A stretch of 64,000 bases of DNA from the NCBI RefSeq assembly GCF_000219725.1, contig NC_015732.1:434001-498000 (forward strand), in the 5' to 3' direction. Shown here in pieces: positions 48,519 through 64,000 of this stretch (its first letter is position 1; every line of letters starts with the position of its first letter). The notes under the pieces were generated by a model. The model had not been told where the DNA came from. It did no database searches and saw nothing but the letters and a program-made list of their open reading frames with translations. Both the position numbers and the translations under genes were made by a program. The DNA comes from Gracilinema caldarium DSM 7334. Its GTDB lineage: Bacteria > Spirochaetota > Spirochaetia > Treponematales > Breznakiellaceae.

Positions 48519-49289
48519 GATCCTTTCTTTATGAAAAAACCAGGCTTTATCAAAGACTGATAGGAAGACAATGCTACATACAAAAATCTCTATGTATGTA
48601 AGGTATGTATTAAATCCATGGAATGTCAGGAGTTTCAGCGGTTCCAGTGCAAAGAGCACCATGATGGACGCAACCGCTACTTTTCCAAATATTGTAGGTT
48701 TTGGTTCTACTGACTTATGTTTAAGCAACAGAACAAGCATCCCGAATGCCTGAAACAGCAGTCTCCCAAGTATTATCATAAAAAGCCATAGCGGTATGAG
48801 TTTATAGACAAAATAGGTAATAGCAATGACAAGCAGTACTGAATAATCGCTGACAGAATCCAGAATCCTGCCAATAAATGTAACCTGATGAAAGGCCCGG
48901 GAAATACGTCCATCAATTAAATCGGTAACAAAGGTAAGTGCAATTGCTGAAAGCAAAATCGTGCCAACCGGATACTGCTTCACCGCAATAATTAAAAAAA
49001 CAAGGCTTGGAAGCATGCTTATCCTTAAGAGGGTAATCTTGTTCGCCAGATTGAGTGAACTAAGAGGGTCCTTTGTTTCCACTAAGTAAAAGAAATCCTT
49101 GGTGAGCCTTAAAAAAATATAAATCCCGCCATGAAAGAGGACTTGAATGATTACATATGAAATATACAAGAGCATACTAAATTGATGAAAATATGCTACT
49201 ACATGAAAAATTATCCATTCGAAGGTGCCATATATACTGATGGTCAGCACTATAGAACGATGTAAGGTGTTCTGTGAACTTTTATCCAT
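48501..49289 (-). CDS. CDP-alcohol phosphatidyltransferase family protein, long form
   Basis: The 262-residue membrane enzyme carries the family motif D-x2-DG-x2-(A)R-x8-G-x3-D-x3-D as DLIDGRISRAFHQVTFIGRI then LDSVSD, with Ser replacing the usual Ala before the Arg. About seven hydrophobic segments are seen, of which the first two or three form an N-terminal extension missing from the divergent partner. It should transfer a phosphatidyl group to an alcohol acceptor, but the acceptor is not clear. GGGGAG is its ribosome-binding site; it shares a palindromic promoter region with the gene on the other side. Confidence 0.85.
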   Translation of the reverse strand: MDKSSQNTLHRSIVLTISIYGTFEWIIFHVVAYFHQFSMLLYISYVIIQVLFHGGIYIFLRLTKDFFYLVETKDPLSSLNLANKITLLRISMLPSLVFLIIAVKQYPVGTILLSAIALTFVTDLIDGRISRAFHQVTFIGRILDSVSDYSVLLVIAITYFVYKLIPLWLFMIILGRLLFQAFGMLVLLLKHKSVEPKPTIFGKVAVASIMVLFALEPLKLLTFHGFNTYLTYIEIFVCSIVFLSVFDKAWFFHKERISKRPQ

Positions 49290-49318
49290 TCCGGCTCCCC
49301 GGCTTCGTTATTTTCTGT

Positions 49319-49357
49319 ATACTATTACTTGACAGAGGCTCTGTCAAACCCCATACT
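49319..49357. promoter_or_regulatory. Divergent promoters sharing a 19-bp palindrome
   Basis: TTGACAGAG-G-CTCTGTCAA (49329-49347) is a perfect palindrome and provides consensus TTGACA -35 boxes in both directions. Rightward: TTGACA (49329-49334), 17 bp, CATACT (49352-49357), start codon 8 bases later. Leftward: TTGACA (49347-49342), 17 bp, TAGTAT (49324-49319). Confidence 0.65.
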
Positions 49358-49365
49358 GATTATCT

Positions 49366-49944
49366 ATGACATCAGCAGATAAAATTACCTCCATCCGACT
49401 TATTTTAGCACCTATATTTTTCGTTGTTTATTTTCTCCCTGTCTGGTTCCCGTCCCTTGGTGCAACCTGGACTGTACCTGTTCTTTGGGTTTTGTTTGTT
49501 ATTGCTGAGCTGACGGATCTTTTTGATGGACTTGTTGCCCGATCCCGGAACGAAGTGAGCGATTTTGGAAAATTATTTGATCCCTTTTCAGATACCCTGG
49601 TTAGAATTACCTATTTCCTCTGTTTTGTTGTGGATGGCATACTGCCTGCCATACTGCTCATGATTGTTTTATATCGTGAATTCGGTATCCTTTTTTTACG
49701 TACTTTGATGATGAAGCTGGGAATCGCGATGGGTGCCCGATCGGGTGGTAAAATGAAGGCTGTTACCTACATGGTAGCCGGGCTGTTAGCTCTTATCGCA
49801 TCTTCAACCCAACGGCTTTCCATTGGGCTATCTCTGTTTACTGGTATTAAAATTGCTGCAATCGTGGTTTTTATCATTTCGGTTGTTCTTTCACTGGGGT
49901 CTTTTGTTGATTATTACCGGGTATATAAAAATGCAAAAAAATAA
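49366..49944 (+). CDS. CDP-alcohol phosphatidyltransferase, probably phosphatidylglycerophosphate synthase
   Basis: The 192-residue membrane protein has the complete motif (DLFDGLVARSRNEVSDFGKL then FDPFSDT) near residues 48-75 and the start KITSIRLILAPIFF. The wording LFDGLVAR...DFGKLFDP is closest to PgsA, which makes phosphatidylglycerol phosphate from CDP-diacylglycerol and glycerol 3-phosphate. About five helices are seen. No Shine-Dalgarno; the promoter -10 box ends eight bases before the ATG. The PgsA assignment is likely but not certain. Confidence 0.85.
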   Translation: MTSADKITSIRLILAPIFFVVYFLPVWFPSLGATWTVPVLWVLFVIAELTDLFDGLVARSRNEVSDFGKLFDPFSDTLVRITYFLCFVVDGILPAILLMIVLYREFGILFLRTLMMKLGIAMGARSGGKMKAVTYMVAGLLALIASSTQRLSIGLSLFTGIKIAAIVVFIISVVLSLGSFVDYYRVYKNAKK

Positions 49945-49954
49945 ATAAAACCTA

Positions 49955-49984
49955 TTGACATGCTGTGGGGTGTTGTAGTAACTT
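49955..49984 (+). promoter_or_regulatory. Upstream promoter candidate in front of the first rRNA operon
   Basis: TTGACA (49955-49960), 18 bp and TAACTT (49979-49984) have the same spacing as the main rRNA promoter (TTGACA-18-TAAGTT). Between it and 50,131 there is no gene; a small hairpin CTATT-TTTT-AATAG (50116-50129) is the only structure seen. Confidence 0.45.
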
Positions 49985-50171
49985 AACCCTCGCCATCAAA
50001 CAGTAAGCTAAAACATTCGAAGAAAATAGTGCGGTTTAATGGCAAATAATTGAAAATTGCATTGAATTGTGGGTTGGAAAATACCGATATACATACGGCG
50101 TTTTGCTTGTTGTTTCTATTTTTTAATAGTACCAAGCTGCGAAAAAAAGAAAAAAAATAGCAGCAAGGTGC

Positions 50172-50199
50172 TTGACAAGCAAAAGCGGGATGTGATAAG
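50172..50199 (+). promoter_or_regulatory. rRNA promoter, operon 1
   Basis: A consensus TTGACA (50172-50177) is followed after 16 bp by TGTGATAAG, an extended -10 (GATAAG 50194-50199); read with an 18-bp spacer, the -10 is TAAGTT. Transcription should start near 50,206. Confidence 0.75.
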
Positions 50200-50205
50200 T
50201 TCTCG

Positions 50206-50439
50206 CCTGTCGCTGCGAAAGCGACGGGAAGCTGGCACGAAAGTTGCTAGCAAATAAAAAAGCCTGAGCAGTAACGAAGTGTTATTGAGGGCGCGATGAT
50301 CTTTGGTAAATGTAGGGAAGGGAAGTAGACATAGAGAAATCTATGCAGCCACTTCTGTACCGGAAGGTGCAGGAGAGAGCGTACAAGATAGAGCAGGACT
50401 CTAATGGTAATCTTTCGGGCTTCGGCCCGTAAGAAATAT
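50206..50439 (+). promoter_or_regulatory. rRNA leader of operon 1 with boxA-like element and 16S processing arm
   Basis: The leader has a hairpin GTCGCT-GCGA-AAGCGAC near 50,209-50,225, a boxA-like TGATCTTTGGTAAA (50297-50310), a hairpin CATAGA-GAAA-TCTATG (50330-50345) and CGGGC-TTCG-GCCCG before 16S. GGGAAGGGAAGTAGAC (50315-50330) and AGGAGAGAGCG (50371-50381) can pair with 52114-52129 and 52100-52110 in the spacer, forming the 16S precursor stalk. Confidence 0.6.
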
Positions 50440-51994
<1,555 letters not shown>

Positions 51995-52138
51995 TAAATA
52001 ATGAGGTATCGATAAGAGCCTCATGAAAAGCTTCGAAAGAAGCTCAAGCATTCCGAAAGGGATGTACAGTATTCGTATCCGGCTGGGATACGGGTACACC
52101 GCTCTCTTTTGTAGTCTACTTCTTTTCCCTTTTTATAT

Positions 52139-52212
52139 GGGCCAGTAGCTCAGTCGGTTAGAGCACTTCTCTGATAAGGAAGGGGTCAGTAGTTCAACTC
52201 TACTCTGGCCCA
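52139..52212 (+). tRNA. tRNA-Ile (anticodon GAT)
   Basis: Acceptor GGGCCAG pairs with CTGGCCC; D arm GCTCAGTCGGTTAGAGC, anticodon loop CTGATAA with GAT, T arm with AGTTCAACT. The discriminator is A and CCA is not encoded. It lies between 16S and 23S of operon 1. Confidence 0.96.
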
Positions 52213-52241
52213 TATTTCAAATCTAAAGGATTTGAAATATG
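52211..52241 (+). repeat. Perfect 12-bp hairpin at the 3' end of tRNA-Ile
   Basis: CATATTTCAAAT (52211-52222) pairs with ATTTGAAATATG (52230-52241) around a 7-nt loop. It overlaps the last two bases of the tRNA and is probably a processing signal; operon 2 lacks it. Confidence 0.6.
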
Positions 52242-52361
52242 GAAAATGCATGTAAAAGTGCATAATAATGGTATTTGACAGGGTGCTCACTGAGAAGAGA
52301 GCGACGAGGGAAGGGCAAGAAGAAGACGTTCTTACGGGAGTAAGAGCGGGAACGATAATAT

Positions 52362-55334
<2,973 letters not shown>

Positions 55335-55454
55335 ATTATCGTTCTAGTATACACCTTCTTGCCGACGACTCTTACCCCTGTCTAACAGGATAATGAACCG
55401 GATACATACCGTTGTGTCGGTCATATGTCACGATCTTTATAACCTAGTAAGTAT
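55335..55454 (+). other. 23S-5S spacer of operon 1
   Basis: No gene. A small hairpin CCTGT-CTA-ACAGG differs by two bases in operon 2 (CCTGT-TTA-GCAGG), as does one base in the following stretch. Confidence 0.6.
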
Positions 55455-55573
<119 letters not shown>

Positions 55574-55678
55574 TTTTTTGAAATCCTTCGTTTTAATGCG
55601 TATATATATAGTATCAAACACAATAGTTCCAGTTTTAACTCAAATGCAGTTAAGTATGGCTCTGGTGTTTTGACAGTG
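55574..55678. other. Short gap between the two rRNA operons
   Basis: About 105 bp, A+T rich, no gene. A lone consensus TTGACA (55670-55675) lacks a convincing -10 box. Confidence 0.5.
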
Positions 55679-55718
55679 CCAAGCTGCGAAAAAAAATAAA
55701 AAAATAGCAGCAAGGTGC

Positions 55719-55746
55719 TTGACAAGCAAAAGCGGGATGTGATAAG
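55719..55746 (+). promoter_or_regulatory. rRNA promoter, operon 2
   Basis: TTGACA (55719-55724), 16 bp, extended -10 with GATAAG (55741-55746), identical to operon 1. Its leader to 55,986 matches that of operon 1 except for two or three bases. Confidence 0.75.
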
Positions 55747-55986
55747 TTCTCGCCTGTCGCTGCGAAAGCGACGGGAAGCTGGCACGAAAGTTGCTAGCAA
55801 ATAGAAAAGCCTGAGCAGTAACGAAGTGTTATTGAGGGCGCGATGATCTTTGGTAAATGTAGGGAAGGGAAGTAGACATAGAGAAATCTATGCAGCCACT
55901 TCTGTACTGGAAGGTGCAGGAGAGAGCGTACAAGATAGAGCAGGACTCTAATGGTAATCTTTCGGGCTTCGGCCCGTAAGAAATAT

Positions 55987-57530
<1,544 letters not shown>

Positions 57531-57755
57531 ACAGTGAAAGGTACAAACCTGCAAAGGCAGGTTATATTGAAAGTTTGTAAGAGCTTTCAAGCAGTAGTTT
57601 CGTAAGAAAGTACTGTACAGTAGCTTCGTAAGAAGCTATTACGTATTCGTATCCGGCTGGGATACGGGTACACCGCTCTCTTTTGTAGTCTACTTCTTTT
57701 CCCTTTTATTTGAATATAACGCAGGGAGACTTGCGATATAGATAACCGTCTGAGC

Positions 57756-57829
57756 GGGGATATAGCTCAGCTGGCTAGAGCGGCGGCTTTGCAAGCCGTA
57801 GGTCAGGGGTTCGAATCCCCTTATCTCCA
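57756..57829 (+). tRNA. tRNA-Ala (anticodon TGC)
   Basis: Acceptor GGGGATA pairs with TATCTCC (one G-U); D arm GCTCAGCTGGCTAGAGC, anticodon arm CGGCT-TTGCAAG-CCG with TGC, T arm GGGGTTCGAATCCCC. Discriminator A; CCA is not encoded. Confidence 0.96.
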
Positions 57830-58002
57830 AAAGGTCTTTGAATGACAGGAAATTGGGGATTCGAAGGCCGCGCAGCGCATCGTGAATACGATGAAAAGCG
57901 TGCAGGGATGCACGCGGCAGCAAGCGGCCCGGCCTGGAGTGAAGTTTCGTGATGGAACTGAACGGAAGGCGAATCCCCTTATCTCCAAGACATGGGGATT
58001 CG
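57812..58002 (+). mobile_element. Insertion bounded by a duplicated tRNA-Ala 3' end, with a predicted three-way junction
   Basis: The last bases of tRNA-Ala, CGAATCCCCTTATCTCCAA (57812-57830), recur exactly at 57970-57988. Each copy is followed by GGGGATTCG (57855-57863 and 57994-58002), which can pair with CGAATCCCC. Inside, GGCCGC (57866-57871) pairs with GCGGCC (57924-57929) around two hairpins (CATCGT-GAAT-ACGATG and GCGTGC...GCACGC). The layout resembles a small insertion at a tRNA 3' end; it contains no ORF. Confidence 0.55.
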
Positions 58003-58154
58003 ACGTTGGAAACGACGAGAAAACCCAAAAGATGCTGCGACCTGGAAGGGAACGCAAGCAGTGGTATTTGACAGGGTGCTCACTGAGAAGAGAGCGACGA
58101 GGGAAGGGCAAGAAGAAGACGTTCTTACGGGAGTAAGAGCGGGAACGATAATAT

Positions 58155-61127
<2,973 letters not shown>

Positions 61128-61247
61128 ATTATCGTTCTAGTATACACCTTCTTGCCGACGACTCTTACCCCTGTTTAGCAGGATAATGAACCGGATACAT
61201 ACCGTTGTATCGGTCATATGTCACGATCTTTATAACCTAGTAAGTAT
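61128..61247 (+). other. 23S-5S spacer of operon 2
   Basis: No gene. It is nearly identical to that of operon 1, with the hairpin variant CCTGT-TTA-GCAGG. Confidence 0.6.
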
Positions 61248-61366
<119 letters not shown>

Positions 61367-61398
61367 TTTTTTTGTTCTCAGATTGCTTCTTAAATACT

Positions 61399-61686
61399 TT
61401 AGTCTTTAGATGCCCCTGTAGTAAAATTATTAGAATTATTTTGAGGAATGTTATTAACATCTTGCATTTTCTTTTGCCTTTTTAATGATGTTCGGATATA
61501 TGATGGTAAAAGAAAAACAATCCCTGAAAAAAAACCTAATATAAATGCTATTAATAGCATAAGTGCTAAAGATCCAGAAACAGATGTATTGAAGAAGTTT
61601 ATTGTAACAGTAATGGTGTTTTGACTAGCAAATATAGTAATTAATAATAATAATGAAACTGAAATGAGCGTATTAATAATTTTCAT
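61399..61686 (-). CDS. Small membrane protein with a LapA (DUF1049)-type domain
   Basis: The 95-residue protein has two hydrophobic helices (near residues 4-22 and 38-62) with the LapA-type wording SQNTITVTINFFNTSVSGSLALM and LIAFILGFFSGIVFLLP, and an Asn-rich soluble tail. LapA proteins in enterobacteria take part in lipopolysaccharide control; treponemes lack classical LPS, so its role is uncertain. AGGAGGA-like GTGGAGG precedes the ATG. It is convergent with the second rRNA operon. Confidence 0.75.
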   Translation of the reverse strand: MKIINTLISVSLLLLITIFASQNTITVTINFFNTSVSGSLALMLLIAFILGFFSGIVFLLPSYIRTSLKRQKKMQDVNNIPQNNSNNFTTGASKD

Positions 61687-61757
61687 AATAATCCTCCACT
61701 ATAAGTTGATAGTTTAAATAGTATGACGTATAGAGAGGATTATCAAGAAAGAGTGCA

Positions 61758-61791
61758 GGGAAGAATACCTGGTTCGGAAGCTATTCTTCCC
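61758..61791. repeat. 10-bp inverted repeat downstream of malQ
   Basis: GGGAAGAATA (61758-61767) and TATTCTTCCC (61782-61791) form a perfect stem with a 14-nt loop, nine bases after the malQ stop. There is no U-tract. Confidence 0.5.
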
Positions 61792-61799
61792 TCAAGCCA

Positions 61800-63350
61800 T
61801 TATTCATCAATATTGCGGCCGTACATATAAGAAAGTGATTTTAAAAATTCTGCATGGGCCTGTGAAAAATCAGCGTCATTACAACGCCATTTCCAGTTAT
61901 TACCTAAGGTCGAAGGTGTATTCATACGAGCTTCTGAACCAAGACCAAGTACATCCTGCATGGGAATTACCGCAAATTCGGAAACGGAGGCCATAGCAAG
62001 TCGGATGAGCGCTTTGACCATATCTTCTGGATGATATCCAAGATAGTTGATAATAAACTCTTTTTCTTTTTGTGATGCCTTATCCAACCATCCTTTCATA
62101 GTATCGTTATCATGGGTTCCTGTGTATACAACGCTTAAGGGGGTATACATGTGAGGTAAGAAGCCATTCAGTGTATTAAGGCCTTTACCGCTTTCATTGG
62201 CATCAAAGGCAAACTGTAGTATTTTCATGCCTGGAAGCTCAAATGAATCCCGCAAGTCACGAACTTCTTCTGTAATAAACCCGAGATCTTCTGCAAGTAT
62301 GGGAATATCTCCAAGCTCTTCCTTTAGTTTTTTAAAGAATGCATGCCCCGGAGCCTTTTCCCAACGACCATATTCTGCGGTTTGGTTGCCAAAGGGTATA
62401 GCCCAATAGGCTTCAAATCCACGGAAATGGTCAACCCTGAGGTAATCGAAAAGGCGCATGTTTCCTTTTATACGTTTAATCCACCAGGAAAAATCTTCTG
62501 CCTCATGGGCTTTCCAATTATAAAGGGGATTTCCCCATAACTGCCCAGTAGCACTAAAATAATCTGGCGGTACTCCTGCTACAGCTATTGGCTGGCCATC
62601 ATCATTAATTTGAAAAAGATGCCGGTGAGCCCATACATCAACAGAGTCTGCCGCGACAAATATCGGAATATCGCCAATAATGGAAATCCCCTTGGTATTT
62701 GCATAGCTTTTTAAGGCTTTCCATTGGGAGAAGAAGAAAAACTGAATTACTCTTCGTTCTTCCATGGATGCCTGGTGCTCCGGGTCAGATATCCATTTTT
62801 CTATGGCTTCGGCCTTTTTAAGGGCAAGATCCTTTGGCCAATAATTAGACCACATGGCTCCAAAACGACCTTCTGCGATAGCTTTTTTATCAAAATGCTC
62901 TTTTATATCCATAAATAAGACATAATCATCGAGCCACCAGGATTCTTCGTTTTTAAAATTGTTAAACGTTTCGTGGGCGGAACTTGTTTTAGAGGAAAGA
63001 AAACGCTGTGCAGCAAGATAAAGTTTACTAAACTTCCAAGGAATAATCATCCCATAATCTACATTACCCTCTAGAGGGGCAGGACAATCAGAAAGGTCCT
63101 GTTCACTGAGATACCCCTCTGAGATGAGTGTATCAAGGCTCACCAGTAGTGGATTTCCTGCAAAGGTGGAAAAAGATGCATAGGGGGAATCACCGTACCC
63201 AGTCGGTCCTAAGGGTAAAACCTGCCATATTTTTTGACCAGACTGTACAAGCCAATCTATAAAAGAAAAGGCTTTTTTCCCAATATCACCAATACCATAG
63301 GGGCCAGGAAGACTGGTGGGATGTAGTAAAATACCGCTTTTTCGATGCAT
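61800..63350 (-). CDS. malQ: 4-alpha-glucanotransferase (amylomaltase)
   Basis: MalQ transfers maltosyl or longer glucan units between maltodextrins in starch or glycogen use. The 516-residue GH77 protein begins RKSGILLHPTSLPGPYGIGD. The catalytic Asp lies in LRVDHFRGFEAYW near residue 300, the acid/base Glu in ILAEDLGFIT near 350 and the third acid in THDNDTMKGW near 402. GGAGG precedes the ATG. A promoter-like pair (TTGCTT, 18 bp, TATACT at 63378-63373) lies upstream, followed by a palindrome AACCGGTT. No other maltose genes are adjacent. Confidence 0.95.
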   Translation of the reverse strand: MHRKSGILLHPTSLPGPYGIGDIGKKAFSFIDWLVQSGQKIWQVLPLGPTGYGDSPYASFSTFAGNPLLVSLDTLISEGYLSEQDLSDCPAPLEGNVDYGMIIPWKFSKLYLAAQRFLSSKTSSAHETFNNFKNEESWWLDDYVLFMDIKEHFDKKAIAEGRFGAMWSNYWPKDLALKKAEAIEKWISDPEHQASMEERRVIQFFFFSQWKALKSYANTKGISIIGDIPIFVAADSVDVWAHRHLFQINDDGQPIAVAGVPPDYFSATGQLWGNPLYNWKAHEAEDFSWWIKRIKGNMRLFDYLRVDHFRGFEAYWAIPFGNQTAEYGRWEKAPGHAFFKKLKEELGDIPILAEDLGFITEEVRDLRDSFELPGMKILQFAFDANESGKGLNTLNGFLPHMYTPLSVVYTGTHDNDTMKGWLDKASQKEKEFIINYLGYHPEDMVKALIRLAMASVSEFAVIPMQDVLGLGSEARMNTPSTLGNNWKWRCNDADFSQAHAEFLKSLSYMYGRNIDE

Positions 63351-63372
63351 AAAACCTCCATTTAACCGGTTT

Positions 63373-63402
63373 AGTATAGCATTATTTTTTATAAAAAAGC
63401 AA
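63373..63402 (-). promoter_or_regulatory. Candidate promoter of malQ
   Basis: On the minus strand TTGCTT (63402-63397), 18 bp and TATACT (63378-63373) precede the gene by about 22 bp. Confidence 0.45.
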
Positions 63403-63431
63403 TAATAAGAATTAAAATCTGTTTAATCAAC

Positions 63432-63464
63432 AAAAAAGGCCGTTCATGGATTACATGAACAGCC
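63432..63464 (-). terminator. Terminator of the right-edge gene
   Basis: On the minus strand GGC-T-GTTCATG pairs with CATGAAC-G-GCC (5-nt loop) and is followed by six T residues. It lies about 70 bp after the stop of the partial gene; between them a CTCTTTAAAGAG palindrome is seen. Confidence 0.8.
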
Positions 63465-63533
63465 CTTAGCAAATTGTTTAAGACAAACTTTTAAAAAACA
63501 CAGGTTTCTCAAGGGCCTCTTTAAAGAGACTCA

Positions 63534-64000
63534 TTAAGCCTCAGCGATGAGAAGCGTCTTGATATCCAATTTTAAATCCAGGTGAGTTGGATTTAAAACA
63601 GTACGATCCTTAACAACACTAAATTGAACATAATCTTGTTTGGGTTCAAGCACCACGATAATGTCAAGAAGATCTGCGTAATCCTGTAAAACTTGAGGAA
63701 TACCCAATTTTTCAATTTTTGATTCATCAGGATTGATGTTGCAGCTGTACCATATTTCAAGGTGGAGTTCTTTTGCAAACTCCTTCATAGCTGCAACCCG
63801 TTCCTTTGTAGCCCGGCTGAAGTCATAACCATCGATAATAAGTGCATCGGCCTTAAAACCGCCATCGATAATCATGGCCCGGAGACTGCGAATGATCTGT
63901 TCGCTTGTTACCCCATCCTGGTTAAAATTCATTAACACCCGATTTTTTACCAAGTCATTTTTAACTTCAAGCGCATGTTCAAGATTTTTTTTCTTTGCAA
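63534..64000 (-). CDS. Partial protein of unknown family, cut by the right edge
   Basis: The frame is open to the window end, so the TTG at 63953 is internal and the C-terminal ~155 residues are seen. The visible part has an alternating beta/alpha look (ADALIIDGYDFSRATKERV, LHLEIWYSCNINPDESK, DLLDIIVVLEPKQDYVQFSVVKDR), suggesting a nucleotide-binding or P-loop domain whose N terminus lies outside. I do not recognise a family and make no functional claim. Confidence 0.7.
   Translation of the reverse strand, partial: AKKKNLEHALEVKNDLVKNRVLMNFNQDGVTSEQIIRSLRAMIIDGGFKADALIIDGYDFSRATKERVAAMKEFAKELHLEIWYSCNINPDESKIEKLGIPQVLQDYADLLDIIVVLEPKQDYVQFSVVKDRTVLNPTHLDLKLDIKTLLIAEA

Noticed and set aside
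50069-50257. 62-codon ORF upstream of the first rRNA operon
   Set aside because: It spans the rRNA promoter, has low-complexity Lys-rich coding and no ribosome-binding site.
52260-52300. Internal promoter in the 16S-23S spacer (TTGACAGGG)
   Set aside because: The consensus -35 is present in both operons, but no -10 box lies at a suitable distance.

Overview
The window is chromosomal DNA from a spirochaete, most likely in the Treponema/Spirochaeta group. The evidence is the treponeme-like EF-Tu, the gene order rpoC-rpsL-rpsG and tuf-rpsJ...rplQ, two rRNA operons that each carry one spacer tRNA (Ile in one, Ala in the other), and families common in treponemes such as a LysM/lipoprotein pair. 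The species cannot be fixed from sequence reading alone.

Layout. 1-19,079: the 3' end of rpoC, then rpsL-rpsG (str), tuf, and an almost unbroken S10-spc-alpha superoperon ending in rplQ, a 58-residue zinc-ribbon gene and a strong terminator. fusA is missing from its usual place; a structured 455-bp spacer lies there. 19.2-24.8 kb: a branched-chain amino-acid ABC transporter (binding protein, LivH, LivM, LivG, LivF) and a CBS-ACT sensor protein. 24.9-31.7 kb, minus strand: a prfA-prmC-rel operon led by a small Cys-rich ORF, and a large TPR/zinc-ribbon protein. 31.8-36.1 kb: adenosine deaminase, an attC-like site with a toxin-antitoxin cassette, a hypoxanthine-DNA-glycosylase-like gene and groEL. 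36.4-40.9 kb: serine dehydratase (two subunits), a Gfo/Idh oxidoreductase, DAHP synthase, RNase HI and a PC4/YdbC-like protein. 41-50 kb: lipoprotein plus LysM protein, NUDIX hydrolase, an unusual PAS/HisKA_2 kinase, a cytidylate-kinase-like/BON protein, an M32 carboxypeptidase, a membrane protein and two divergent CDP-alcohol phosphatidyltransferases. 50.1-61.4 kb: two complete rRNA operons in direct tandem, only about 100 bp apart. 61.4-64 kb: a LapA-domain protein, malQ and a gene cut by the window edge.

How the parts work together. The first third and the rRNA tandem together encode most of the translation machinery. The release factor, its methylase and the (p)ppGpp enzyme form one operon linking termination to the stringent response. 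Zinc-binding (C+) versions of S14, S4 and L36 are used, and no zinc-independent paralogues are seen here.

The most notable observations are: a G-to-A change at E. coli position 1058 of 16S rRNA in only one of two otherwise nearly identical operons (a tetracycline-relevant site); an attC-like integron site directly behind a toxin-antitoxin pair; an insertion in the second rRNA spacer that carries a second copy of the 3' end of tRNA-Ala and a predicted three-way junction; repeated -10 elements placed 6-10 bp before start codons, suggesting leaderless mRNAs; and several structured ribosomal-protein leaders. All functional statements rest on reading motifs by eye; no database search was possible.
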